Of a stretch of DNA of 64,000 nucleotides, positions 51,773 through 60,500 are shown one piece after another. The notes beneath the pieces were generated by a model. The model did no database searches. It had not been told where the DNA came from and saw only the letters and a program-made list of their open reading frames with translations. Positions within the stretch are counted from its first letter, which is position 1, and each line of letters opens with the position of its first letter. The position numbers were made by a program, and so were the translations under genes. Source of the stretch: CAYMEK01 sp964389305 (GTDB taxonomy: Bacteria; Spirochaetota; Spirochaetia; SZUA-6; DRHE01); the NCBI GenBank assembly GCA_964389305.1, contig CAYMEK010000003.1:1-64000 (forward strand), given 5' to 3'.

Positions 51773-53170
51773 ATGCAGCACCATATGAAGCGACAGAATG
51801 GCTCGACCCTCCGACGATTGCTGACCATTGCCCTGCCTATGGTGGTGTCCCAGGCTTCGGACACGATCATGATGTTCGTGGACCGTCTGTTTCTCTCCCG
51901 TCTGGGCGAGCAGTACCTGGCCGCAGCCATGGGCGGCGGGCTGACCTCCTTCATGACCGGCTCTTTCTTCATCGGTACGGTGAGCTACGTTACCGCCATC
52001 GTGGCCCAATACTACGGCGCCAGGCGCCACGAACGGTGCGCAGAAGCCACCTTCCAGGCGGCGTTGCTGGCGCTGATGTGCTACCCCCTGCTGCTGGGGA
52101 TAGCACCCCTGGTCCGCTACCTGTTCGTGGCGGCGGGCCAGAGCCCGGAGCAGATCAGGCTCGGCTATACCTACTTCCGCATCCTGATCTTCGGAGGGGT
52201 TTTTCTGGTGCTGCGATTCGCCCTGGCAGGTTTTTTCCTCGGCATCGGCCGCACCACCGTGGTGATGCTCGCCAACGTCGCCGGCATGCTGGTGAACGTG
52301 CCGGCCAACTACGTGCTCATCTTCGGCAAGCTCGGCTTTCCCGCCCTCGGGCTGCAGGGAGCCGCCATAGGTACTGTGTTTGGAAATGCCACTATCTTCG
52401 CGCTGCTTCTGCTTTTCTACCTGCGCGGAGCCAACCGCCGGCGCTTCAACACCCATAAATCGCTCATCTTCCGTCCGCAGATCATGGGCAGGCTGTTGCG
52501 ATTCGGTGTTCCCGCCGGTTTCGAGATGTTTCTGAGCACGGCGGCCTTCAACCTCTTCGTTCAGTTCATGTATTCCTACGGCACCGATGTGGCAGCAGCG
52601 GTAACCATTACCTTTAACTGGGACATCGTGGCTTTCATCCCCATGCTGGGAATGAGCCACGCCACTACCGCCCTGGTGGGGCAGAACATTGGCGCCAACG
52701 ACTACGGGGAGGCCAGACACTCGGCTTACGTGGCCCTGCGGGTCGCCTGGATCTACTCGTTTAGCATGGTACTGCTGTTCGTGTTCGGAACACGCTACCT
52801 GGTAGGGGCCTTCGCCGCCGGTCTGGGCGGCAGCGCCGAGCAAATCATCGCCCTGGCCACGGTGATGCTGCGTCTGGCTGCGCTGTACACGCTGGCGGAC
52901 TCGGCTCAGCTTGTGTTCACGGGGGCCCTGAGGGCCGCCGGGGACACCCGCTGGGTCATGAGGATGTCGATCGGGCTGCATTGGGCCTTCTCGGCAATGG
53001 CGATCTTTCTAATCCGTGTGGTCCGGGCCGATCCGGTCGCGGTCTGGGCGCTGTTCATCGGCTTCGTGATCGGGCTGGGCCTGGTCATGTACTTGCGCTT
53101 CCGCAGCGGAAAATGGGAGCGGATCGAGCTGATCCAGCGCGAGGTGCGCGCGGCCCGGGCTTCCGGCTGA
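51773..53170 (+). CDS. MATE-family efflux protein (second copy)
   Basis: Twelve-helix antiporter of 465 residues; ATG 51785 (MKRQNGSTL) is an equally good start. 'LTIALPMVVSQASDTIMMFV' and 'DRLFLSRLGEQYLAAAMGGG' are the MATE opening. 'SYVTAIVAQYYGARRHERC' and, in the second half, 'GMSHATTALVGQNIGANDYG' are the paired signatures. It belongs to the NorM-like branch and differs clearly from the copy at 35708. It is divergent from the tolC-macAB operon across 149 AT-rich bases and ends at a hairpin at 53181. Confidence 0.92.
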   Translation: MQHHMKRQNGSTLRRLLTIALPMVVSQASDTIMMFVDRLFLSRLGEQYLAAAMGGGLTSFMTGSFFIGTVSYVTAIVAQYYGARRHERCAEATFQAALLALMCYPLLLGIAPLVRYLFVAAGQSPEQIRLGYTYFRILIFGGVFLVLRFALAGFFLGIGRTTVVMLANVAGMLVNVPANYVLIFGKLGFPALGLQGAAIGTVFGNATIFALLLLFYLRGANRRRFNTHKSLIFRPQIMGRLLRFGVPAGFEMFLSTAAFNLFVQFMYSYGTDVAAAVTITFNWDIVAFIPMLGMSHATTALVGQNIGANDYGEARHSAYVALRVAWIYSFSMVLLFVFGTRYLVGAFAAGLGGSAEQIIALATVMLRLAALYTLADSAQLVFTGALRAAGDTRWVMRMSIGLHWAFSAMAIFLIRVVRADPVAVWALFIGFVIGLGLVMYLRFRSGKWERIELIQREVRAARASG

Positions 53171-53180
53171 GTGCGAGAAC

Positions 53181-53203
53181 ACACTCCGGCCGCCGGAGTG
53201 TCT
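53181..53203 (+). terminator. Stem-loop terminator after the MATE gene
   Basis: ACACTCCGG (53181-53189) and CCGGAGTGT (53193-53201) form a perfect 9-bp stem with a 3-base loop, followed by CTTTG. The T-tract is short, so termination may be incomplete. Confidence 0.6.
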
Positions 53204-53210
53204 TTGTCAA

Positions 53211-53645
53211 TCAGGCTACCGGTACGGGCTTTTTCGTGCGGGCCGACTCCCTCATCGCCAGGGCCGCCGCCAGGGAGTGGCGGGCGCCGGCCAGCGAGTT
53301 GGGGCTCTTCTTCCCTTCCCTGATGCAGTCAAAAAAGTGATCCAGACCCCCGCCGGGCCGTTTCTGGTCGCGGACGGCCAGCAGCTCCGGCTCGGCCTTT
53401 CCCTCCCGCTGCAGCCGGCAGACCGTCTGTTCGTTTTCTCCCGTCATTACCAGGGAGGCTTTCGAACCGATAATCCGGGTGTAGTGGTTGCGGATGCCGC
53501 ATACCGAATCTGCAACGGAGCCGATCGCACCGCTGTCGAACTCGACCAGGGCCAGCACGATCTCCTCTGAATCCTTGCGCGCAGAGGTGCTTTGAAACAG
53601 GGCGTAAGCGCTGCGCCTGTTCGCCGACCCTACCTCCGTGACCAG
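53211..53645 (-). pseudogene. Gfo/Idh/MocA dehydrogenase, C-terminal remnant
   Basis: About 140 residues match the C-terminal domain of the family: 'IVLALVEFDSGAIGSVADSV', 'TRIIGSKASLVMTGENE', 'GGGLDHFFDCIREGKK' and the usual ending 'MRESARTKKPVPVA'. The nucleotide-binding half and the EKP motif are missing. The frame continues upstream to 53723 but there it is only the antisense of an ABC permease tail. The break lies at about 53608-53645. Without a start site it is unlikely to be expressed. Confidence 0.75.
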
Positions 53646-53760
53646 CTGGGGAGCCATGTTCGCGGTCGCTACCGTGTCCCTGATTCCGGTTATCCTGGTA
53701 TTCGTGTTCCTGCAGCGCCACATCGTCGAAGGTATCAGCTCAACCGGCCTGAAGGGCTGA
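53608..53760 (+). pseudogene. MalG-type ABC sugar permease, C-terminal remnant (50 residues)
   Basis: Too short to be an intact gene. The frame from a TAA at 53605 to TGA 53760 reads '[20 protein letters not shown]', then '[20 protein letters not shown]' and 'TGLKG'. This is the last helix and conserved end of CUT1 permeases (compare 'QRYFMSGLTAGGIKG' at 3962 and 'QRYIKWGLTVGGVKD' at 62283). All upstream parts are absent and the preceding bases code instead for a dehydrogenase remnant on the other strand. It ends 14 bases before the PII gene. Confidence 0.8.
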
Positions 53761-53774
53761 ATCGAAAAGAGCCG

Positions 53775-54116
53775 TCAGCCTATCGCCATGCCCCCGGTTT
53801 CCCCGGTGCGGATGCGGATGCACTCCGGTAGATCGAGAATAAAGATCTTCCCGTCACCGATCTCTCCAGTGCGGGCACCATGAATGATGCCCTCGATGGT
53901 GCGGGTCACAAAATCTTCGTTCACCGCGATCTCCAGGCGCACTTTTTTCAGCAGATTCACCTCTTCGTCCACCCCGCGGTAGGACTCGTGATAGCCCTTC
54001 TGCTGGCCGCAGCCCATGGCATTGGTGACCGAGATTTTGTAGACCGCCCGCTTATACAGCTCCTGCTTGACGTCGTTCAGCTTGAAAGGCTGAATGTAGG
54101 CGATGATCAGTTTCAC
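53775..54116 (-). CDS. PII nitrogen-regulatory protein (GlnK type)
   Basis: PII signal protein of 113 residues. '[20 protein letters not shown]' is the first strand-helix, and '[14 protein letters not shown]' the T-loop base. '[20 protein letters not shown]' and '[17 protein letters not shown]' (B-loop, ATP/ADP and 2-oxoglutarate site) are complete. Tyr46 is present, but the position of the uridylylated Tyr51 is Glu, so control by GlnD-type uridylylation is unlikely. It lies 10 bases downstream of the ammonium-transporter gene and should gate that channel, as GlnK does with AmtB. Confidence 0.93.
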   Translation of the reverse strand: MKLIIAYIQPFKLNDVKQELYKRAVYKISVTNAMGCGQQKGYHESYRGVDEEVNLLKKVRLEIAVNEDFVTRTIEGIIHGARTGEIGDGKIFILDLPECIRIRTGETGGMAIG

Positions 54117-54126
54117 GTCCGTCCTC

Positions 54127-55452
54127 CTACATGTTGCTGAAGATCTGAAAGCCCGAATAGGCCTCCATACCGTGCTCGCCGATGTCCAGGCCGCGCATCT
54201 CCTCCTCCCGGCTCACGCGGATGCCCAGGGTGACCTTCAGGAGAAACCACACCAGCAGTGCAGCGCCCAGAATGTATCCGCCCACGGCGGCCGCCCCGAG
54301 CAGCTGTACCTTGAGCTGGCCGAGTCCCCCGCCCAGAAACAGGCCGTTGGACAGAGTCGCCACGTCGGTTCCAATTGCGGCGGCCACGGCCTTGTCGGCG
54401 AACAAACCCACTGCGAGAGTCCCGAATACGCCGTTCACCAGGTGCACGGAGAGGGCGCCGACCGGATCGTCGATCTTGAAGCGGTCGAACATCAGTACTC
54501 CAAGCACAACCAGCACCCCGGCGGCGGCCCCGATGATCAGGGAAGAGGGAACGCTCACGAAAGCGCAGGGAGCGGTGATGGCCACCAGGCCGGCCAGACA
54601 GCCGTTGAGTATCATGGACAGGTCGGGCTTGCCCGTCAGAAGCCAGGCGGTCAGGGTAGCCGTGGCCGCGGCCGCCGCCGCCGCGCTGTTGGTGCTTACC
54701 GCTATATGGGCAATGGCCGGGGCGTTCAAGGCCATGGTAGAACCGGGGTTGAACCCGAACCAACCGAACCAGAGCACGAACACACCCAGAGTGGCCGAGC
54801 TGAGATTGTGGCCGTAGATCGGTTTGGGCCGGCCGTCAGGCCTGTACTTGCCTATGCGCGGTCCGAGAAGCAGGATTCCCGCCAGTCCTGCCCAGCCGCC
54901 TACGGAATGCACTACCGTGGAGCCGGCGAAGTCCAGCATACCCAGGCTGCCCAGCCAGCCGCCGCCCCAGATCCAGTGTCCGGTGACGGGGTACATGATC
55001 GTGGCAATGACGAAGGTGAAGAGCACAAAGGAAATGAACCTGATCCTCTCCGCCACGCAGCCGGAAACGATGGTGGCCGCGGTGCCGCAGAACACCAGCT
55101 GGAAAAAGAACTTGGCCCACAGAGGCACCCCGGTCCAGCCGAGGGCGCTGTATACGCCCCGGTAGGCCTCGCCGGTCGCCGGACTGTTGTCGGGCCCGGC
55201 CACCCCCAGGAGACCCCTGCTTCCGAACAGCGGGCTTCCATCTCCGAACATGAGGCCGAAGCCGAGGAAGTAGAAGGCCAGGCTGGAAATAGCAAACACG
55301 ATGAAGTTCTTGGCCAGGATGTTGGCTGTGTTTTTCGCCCGGCACAGTCCGGACTCCACCATGCCGAATCCCAGGTTCATGAAAAAAACCAGGAAGGCGG
55401 CGACAAGCACCCAAAGCGTATCCATCATGACTCTCAACGTAGCTGCATCCAT
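54127..55452 (-). CDS. amtB: Ammonium transporter
   Basis: Amt/Mep/Rh channel of 441 residues with eleven predicted helices. ATG 55452 follows AAGGAG; the frame is open to 55692 but upstream codons look non-coding. '[20 protein letters not shown]' near residue 25-45 and '[18 protein letters not shown]' (first pore His, usual DFAGG/VVH) are visible, and the second pore His is in '[17 protein letters not shown]'. The C-terminal tail ending '[19 protein letters not shown]' is the PII-binding segment. With the PII gene downstream it forms the classic pair, read from a sigma-54 promoter. Confidence 0.95.
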   Translation of the reverse strand: MDAATLRVMMDTLWVLVAAFLVFFMNLGFGMVESGLCRAKNTANILAKNFIVFAISSLAFYFLGFGLMFGDGSPLFGSRGLLGVAGPDNSPATGEAYRGVYSALGWTGVPLWAKFFFQLVFCGTAATIVSGCVAERIRFISFVLFTFVIATIMYPVTGHWIWGGGWLGSLGMLDFAGSTVVHSVGGWAGLAGILLLGPRIGKYRPDGRPKPIYGHNLSSATLGVFVLWFGWFGFNPGSTMALNAPAIAHIAVSTNSAAAAAAATATLTAWLLTGKPDLSMILNGCLAGLVAITAPCAFVSVPSSLIIGAAAGVLVVLGVLMFDRFKIDDPVGALSVHLVNGVFGTLAVGLFADKAVAAAIGTDVATLSNGLFLGGGLGQLKVQLLGAAAVGGYILGAALLVWFLLKVTLGIRVSREEEMRGLDIGEHGMEAYSGFQIFSNM

Positions 55453-55501
55453 GTTTTCATCTCCTTCTTCGTGCCGGGTATACGAGCCTTGCAGATACAG
55501 G

Positions 55502-55517
55502 AGCAATATACATGCCA
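55502..55517 (-). promoter_or_regulatory. Sigma-54 (-24/-12) promoter of the amt-PII operon
   Basis: On the minus strand TGGCATGTATATTGCT matches the sigma-54 consensus TGGCACG-N4-TTGCW at every fixed base but one (C to T), with correct -24 GG and -12 GC spacing. It lies about 50 bases before ATG 55452. Sigma-54 control is usual for glnK-amtB and implies an enhancer-binding activator. Confidence 0.75.
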
Positions 55518-55606
55518 AACGGAAGGTATGTATCTGTAATTTCTTTGAATGAAAAGAATTGACAGTCGTCAAAGCGCCGCCAGCAGGCCTCCTACCGGTC
55601 GTATTT

Positions 55607-55754
55607 CTACCTACAGGTAGCTTTTTGAACGGAAAACCACAAAGATGTAGATAAATTTCCCCGGTGCAACCGACGGTAGGCTTCCGCCTCACGAACCTGC
55701 CGCTAACTCGGGTTTCTGCCTGAATTGCGGGAGGTGAATCCTACATTCCCGTAG
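55607..55754. promoter_or_regulatory. Two CTAC-N6-GTAG sites upstream of the sigma-54 promoter
   Basis: CTAC-N6-GTAG occurs at 55607-55620 and 55741-55754, about 90 and 225 bases upstream of the -24 box, a normal distance range for an enhancer-binding protein. They do not match the classical NtrC site. The rest of the 365-base gap 55453-55817 holds no gene; a GC-rich hairpin (GGGGGC/GCCCCC near 55768-55790) follows the TSUP gene end. Confidence 0.35.
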
Positions 55755-55817
55755 GAGGACTTCCGGGGGCTGCCGCGGGCCCCCCCGGGCGGCGGAGCAG
55801 AAGATGCCGGTCTGGTT

Positions 55818-56657
55818 TCAGACAAATAACTTGAGCAGCGAGAAGCCCGCCACTGCCACGGTAAAGCCGCCAATGGTGAAGCGAAGGGCCCTGGAATTGA
55901 TTTTCTTGACCGTGTAGGTGGACAGAGGCACTGAAAGCACGGCCCCGATCAGCAGGTAGGGGGCCAGCGTCCAGTCAATAGGAGTGGAAGCGAACCAATA
56001 CAGAGCAACGCCGACCAGGCAGGTCAATCCTTCTGAGAAAGAGGTAATGGCTACCGCGTTCTTGCCGTTTACGCCGGACAGCAATTGCCCGCTGGTTACC
56101 ACCGGACCGTATCCGCCCCCACTGAGGCCCTTATTGAAGGCGGCGATCAATCCAAGGGTAGCGATTTTTTTCCAGGAAAACGGGTAGCTTTTATTGACGG
56201 TCAGGAGGGAAACGATACCGATTACGAAGATCAGGATGATGATATACAGCTTTAAATAGATCTGGGGAATGCTCAGGGCAAGAAATACGGCGGCCACGGT
56301 CCCCGCCAAGCTGCAGGAGACCAGGACCAGCACGATGCGCAAATGAAGCGTGAGGCCGCGTTGAATGGTGCCGGCGATACCCAGTTGTGCGATGCGGTTC
56401 GGCAGCCGGGCAATGTTAACTCTCGGCAGGCGAAAGTCTGCGTTCCCCATCGTGTGATGCAAAACCGCAGCCATCAAGCCGCTGACCAGCTCGGAGAGGA
56501 GCACGGCCGGCACGACTTGAAGAGGCTCGAAACCCATCAGCAGGAGCACCGGGGTGAGGCTGGTACCGTAGCCCATGCCGACGGAGGAATCGATATATTC
56601 GGCAAGAAAGGCTATGAAAACAATAAAAATCCCGAAAGAAACAGGCAGTGTAAACAT
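55818..56657 (-). CDS. TauE/SafE (TSUP) family sulfite/organosulfur exporter
   Basis: Membrane protein of 279 residues with about eight helices. The repeat signatures of the family are visible in both halves: 'DSSVGMGYGTSLTPVLLLMG' in the first and 'GGGYGPVVTSGQLLSGVNGK' in the second. TSUP proteins move sulfite, sulfoacetate or similar anions. It lies 13 bases after the 116-residue gene and in the same direction as the Rrf2 regulator, so a sulfur-responsive unit is likely. The transported compound is not deducible. Confidence 0.9.
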   Translation of the reverse strand: MFTLPVSFGIFIVFIAFLAEYIDSSVGMGYGTSLTPVLLLMGFEPLQVVPAVLLSELVSGLMAAVLHHTMGNADFRLPRVNIARLPNRIAQLGIAGTIQRGLTLHLRIVLVLVSCSLAGTVAAVFLALSIPQIYLKLYIIILIFVIGIVSLLTVNKSYPFSWKKIATLGLIAAFNKGLSGGGYGPVVTSGQLLSGVNGKNAVAITSFSEGLTCLVGVALYWFASTPIDWTLAPYLLIGAVLSVPLSTYTVKKINSRALRFTIGGFTVAVAGFSLLKLFV

Positions 56658-56670
56658 ATCCTTCTCTTCC

Positions 56671-57021
56671 CTATCGAGCTATGAATATCGATTCACCGTT
56701 TCGGCAGACCCTGATGCCTCTATGCGCGAGGGACTGCAGTTGCGAAGCCAGACGGAGATTCGCCCTGGCTATATGCTTCTGTTTCTTCTTTTCACTATCA
56801 GTAGAGAAATAGACGCCGTATATCCGGCGGCAGGCTACGGTACGGCCGGGAAACTCCCAGGTATAACAGCCGATCAAGTAATAAAGCACATTGAAATCCA
56901 GCAAGCTTTCCTCCCGGTCCAGTTCGACGGTGGTTTTTTCCGGCCTTTCCTTGTGGCATAAGTCCAGGCAATCGTCGAGCGAGCGGGGCTGTCTCGCTAT
57001 CAGGTACCGCAGCGATTTCAC
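56671..57021 (-). CDS. Unrecognised 116-residue protein between Rrf2 regulator and TSUP exporter
   Basis: I cannot name a family. GTG 57021 follows AAAGGGA at a good distance. The product is soluble, with cysteines at residues 18, 22, 52, 64 and 105 and an 'LDDCLDLCHKERPEK' stretch near the N-terminus. 'IYGVYFSTDSEKKKQKHIAR' is in the C-terminal half. An AT-rich promoter with a TATAAT/ATTATA inverted repeat and a motif shared with the Rrf2 promoter lies upstream, so it is the first gene of the TSUP unit. A role in sulfur handling is only suggested by context. Confidence 0.65.
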   Translation of the reverse strand: MKSLRYLIARQPRSLDDCLDLCHKERPEKTTVELDREESLLDFNVLYYLIGCYTWEFPGRTVACRRIYGVYFSTDSEKKKQKHIARANLRLASQLQSLAHRGIRVCRNGESIFIAR

Positions 57022-57056
57022 AATAGAATCCCTTTTATTTATTTATAATATATATT

Positions 57057-57074
57057 CTATTATATTAGTCGACT
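57057..57074 (-). promoter_or_regulatory. Operator-like motif before the 116-residue gene, shared with the Rrf2 promoter
   Basis: The minus-strand 18-mer AGTCGACTAATATAATAG matches the 18-mer at 57529-57546 at 13 positions (pattern GTC-A-TAAT-TA-TAG). It includes a TATAAT -10 candidate. A probable Rrf2 binding site. Confidence 0.5.
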
Positions 57075-57089
57075 TATGTCCAATAAAAA

Positions 57090-57500
57090 TTACTGCAACG
57101 GTAAAAGCTGATCGAAGGTAGTTTTTTCCAGCTTGGCCGCGACATAGTCCCGTATCTCCTTGAAGATCTTGATCAGCTGTTCACTCCTTTCAATCGGCGT
57201 ATGCTCGTAAAAATACTCGCTGACCGAATACACAGGAGCCAGGGCTCCGTCCATCAGCCGGATAATCTCGGCTACGGATATGCTCCCGGGCGCCTTGGCG
57301 AGCCTGTACCCCCCCTCCGCACCCTTACGGCTGGTTACATAGCCGCCTCGATTCAGCGTAAGCAGGATCTGCTCCAGGTATTTTTTCGGTATCTTTTTAC
57401 GCGAGGCAATGTCGGAGATCGTGCAGAGTCCCCGATTGTAGTGCTCGGTCAGGTCGATCAGGGCCAGACAGGCATATTCGCTTTTCACCGTAAGTCGCAT
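57090..57500 (-). CDS. Rrf2-family transcriptional regulator (CymR-like)
   Basis: Winged-helix regulator of 136 residues. 'MRLTVKSEYACLALIDLTEH' is the standard Rrf2 N-terminus, 'ISDIASRKKIPKKYLEQILL' the recognition helix region and 'GYVTSRKGAEGGYRLAKAPG' the wing. The three central cysteines that bind an iron-sulfur cluster in IscR/NsrR are absent, which favours a CymR-type regulator of sulfur metabolism. The TSUP gene downstream agrees with that. It has its own promoter region with the motif also found before the next gene, so autoregulation plus control of the TSUP unit is likely. Confidence 0.9.
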   Translation of the reverse strand: MRLTVKSEYACLALIDLTEHYNRGLCTISDIASRKKIPKKYLEQILLTLNRGGYVTSRKGAEGGYRLAKAPGSISVAEIIRLMDGALAPVYSVSEYFYEHTPIERSEQLIKIFKEIRDYVAAKLEKTTFDQLLPLQ

Positions 57501-57528
57501 GAAACCGCTTTTATTCCGTCCCCTAAAC

Positions 57529-57546
57529 CTAGTAAATTAATAGACA
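57529..57546 (-). promoter_or_regulatory. Operator-like motif in the Rrf2 gene promoter
   Basis: The minus-strand 18-mer TGTCTATTAATTTACTAG shares 13 positions with the site at 57057-57074. It lies 29 bases before ATG 57500, where an autoregulator would block transcription. Confidence 0.5.
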
Positions 57547-57588
57547 TACTATTTTATTGCTACTTTTGCGTCAACCTTTCGTCATCGC

Positions 57589-60500
57589 CTATTTCGTCTG
57601 GCAAGAATAGATAACGTCCTTCAACGGCTTTCTCTCCTCGTCGGCGAAACGAAAAAAGAAGCCCCATGAACGATCGTTCCATTCCCGGTGGGCATCCTGC
57701 GTACATTTAAGAAGAACGCGATTGCTGCCTTTTCGCAGCCGAACCGGGTACTCGACCGGCCTGGCGCCGCATTCGGAGACGACCGCCAAAAGCCTTCCGT
57801 TTATCCACACCTTGAAGCGGTCCTCGCCCATTAGCTGCAGAAGGCACTCCTGCTGCTCGGGGGACTCGGCCGAACAGCTCGCGTAGCAGAGCTTGTATTC
57901 TGCGGCTGCCGCTACCATTTCGGTGATGTCTCTGGGCGCGAAGATCTTTTCCAGGTTCACATACCCGAAACACTCGAATCCCCGGAAGAAAACAGCTTCC
58001 GTACCCGGCTCCAGGTTCTCCTGGCTGACATCCCCGCTGCGCTCCGGAGCGTATACCGTATCGAAGCCTTCCGGGCCGTCTGTCCGGTAGGGACCGGCCA
58101 GTGTCCACCAGGTGGCCCATCCGCTTCCCAACCTGATTTTCCTGCTCTCCTGCCCTCGAGGCGAGCGAATCCCGACGCTCGCCATACTCTCCGCAGTAAA
58201 GCACTCGCCCCCCGCGGTCAACCTGAAGCGCTGGATCGATCGTTCACCGGCTGCCAGGTTGAACTGCCTTCCGTCGAGAGCCTCGCAGCTCCAGCCGAGG
58301 GGCATCCGAACCAAGGTCTTTCCACCTGCGCCCTCTTTGCCGCCCGTATTATCCAGGTAAACCCGCAGGATGTGGCCCGCCGCCTGCGGATCGAGGCCCT
58401 CCAGGTCACAACCGGCGAAGACCGGGGCGCCGCTCGGGGGCCCCCCGTCATCCCTGCTGTGCTCCTCACCCTGCAGCTCCACCACCAGCCTCTCAGCAGC
58501 AGCTCTCCGATCGACACGGATCTCCAGCCGGCGGCCTGCCCGCACATACCTCCAGGCCCCGGGATCGAGAGTCTTCTGGTTCACCCTCACCGTCTCCGGG
58601 CACGCACAGTCGTGAACGATCAGCTCGACGGACCTCCCGGCCGGAAAGCCGCTAAACTCGCCCCGGGCGGCGGAGATCTCTACCGTCCTGCTTTCCTCAG
58701 CGTAGGAGATCTCGGTAAGCGTCCGGGCGCCCTTCTCATAAGAATAGGTCAGCCCGTCATCCTCGTAGAGGCTGAAGCGGGCATCCCTTCCCGGGTAGAT
58801 ATGCAGAATCAGGGGATCGAGCGGACCTTCACCTGTGTGCAACGCCGCCCGTCCCATGGGAATGATCGAGCCTCCCCGCACGAACAGCGGTATCTTCCAC
58901 AGCGGTGCGGGCTCGGAGACCTCCCGTGGTCCCACGTATTTCCGGTCGTCGTAATAGCCGTACCAGCGTCCGGCGGGAAGCCAGACCTTCTTCTCCCGTA
59001 CTCCTTTTCCGGTCACCGGCGCCACCAGAATGAAAGGCCCGAACATAAACTGGTGATCTCTCACAGCCGCTTCCCTGTCCTCAGGAAACTCCACCATCAT
59101 GGCCCGCATCATGGAAAGCCCGCTTTGCGAGGTCTCGTAGGCCAGAGAGTAGATGTAGGGCATCAGCCGATAGCGTCGGCGGATGCACTCGGCGGTGATC
59201 TGCTCGGCCTCGGGGCCGAAGCTCCAGGGCTCGTTTTCCGGCCTGGTACCGTGGGTCCTGAAAACGGGGCAGAAGGCCCCCCATTGCAGCCAGCGCACGT
59301 ACAGCTCCGGCTGGTAGAGCTCGGTGGTCATGAAGCCGCCGATATCGGTTGTCCAGTAAGGCTGGCCGGAGAGGCAGACCTGCTGCCCGATCACCACCTG
59401 GTCCTCCAGGACCTCCCAGCTCGGATCGATGTCTCCCGACCACAGCGCGGCCCCGTAGCGCTGAATGCCCGCGTAAGCTGTTCGGGCCAGACAGAAAACC
59501 CGCCTGTCGGACATCGAGCGCTGGCCTTCGTACAGCGCCTTGGTCCAGAGCGTGGAGTAGATGTTGTGGACCTTCTCCCGGGGACCCCCGTGATGGGGAG
59601 AGCAGCCGGGTGGATGGGTCTCCAGCTCTCCCATATCGGTCCAATACCCCTCGATCCCCTGGCGGAACAGGGGCTCTATCTTCCGCCACCAGAGCCGTCT
59701 CGCTTCGGGGTTGGAGAAATCAACCGCATGCCGGATCCCATCGGGGGGCCAGTTGTCCGGCACCTCGGCGGGGTCCCAAGAAATCAGATATCCGTGGTCA
59801 TTGAACTCCTTGAAATGCGGCGAAGCGGGATGCATGTAGGGATGCTGCGCCTGCAGGATATGAAAACCCGAGGCGTTCAACTCCCGGGCCATACCGGCCG
59901 GATCCGGCCAGTACCTTCTCACCCACTCCAGAGAGCCGAAGAGCTCGAACCAGCACCAATCGATGACCAGCGCATCACAGGGGATGTTCCTCCTGCGGTA
60001 CTCGCGGCCGACCTGCAGGAGCTGCTCCTGGCTCTTATACCTGTTCTTGCTCTGTATCCACCCCAGGGCCCATTTAGGAGGCAGGGGAGGCAGGCCCGTA
60101 AGCCAGGCGTATCCCTCTATGATGCGCCGGTAATCCGGGCCGCGGATGACGAACAGATCCAGATCTCCCCCTTCGGTGAGAACGGCGAAGCGCTGCGGGT
60201 GGCCCTCCCCGCTCGGCTGATCGGCCTTCCAGGGCCCCTGCGGTTTGGCGCGCACCGTGCTTTCCGCGGGCCTGGCCCTGCCGATGGCGAACCTGCTCGC
60301 CCAGGAGGAATTGAGCAGAAGGCCGTAGCCCTGGGAGCTCACCATAAAGGGAATGCCGCCGTTGCCGTTGTAGCGAAACCCGTCCCACTGCTGCCACATC
60401 CGGCGCTCCCGGTCCCTCAGGTCGAGAGCGCGCTCCGTACCCTGGCCCAGCCCGTACACCCTGACTCCGTTCGGTAGATCGAACCGCTGCGTTGCCTTCT

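Noticed and set aside
53646..53723. N-terminal extension of the Gfo/Idh/MocA remnant to 53723
   Set aside because: These codons are the exact antisense of the MalG-type tail and show no dehydrogenase features.
54103..55539. 478-codon plus-strand frame opposite amtB
   Set aside because: Antisense to an intact ammonium transporter; composition is His/Gln/Glu-rich without any motif.
58372..60477. 701-codon open frame on the plus strand opposite the GH31 gene
   Set aside because: It mirrors the codon pattern of the GH31 gene, contains no recognisable motif and is rich in Pro/Arg/Gly, as expected for antisense frames in GC-rich DNA.
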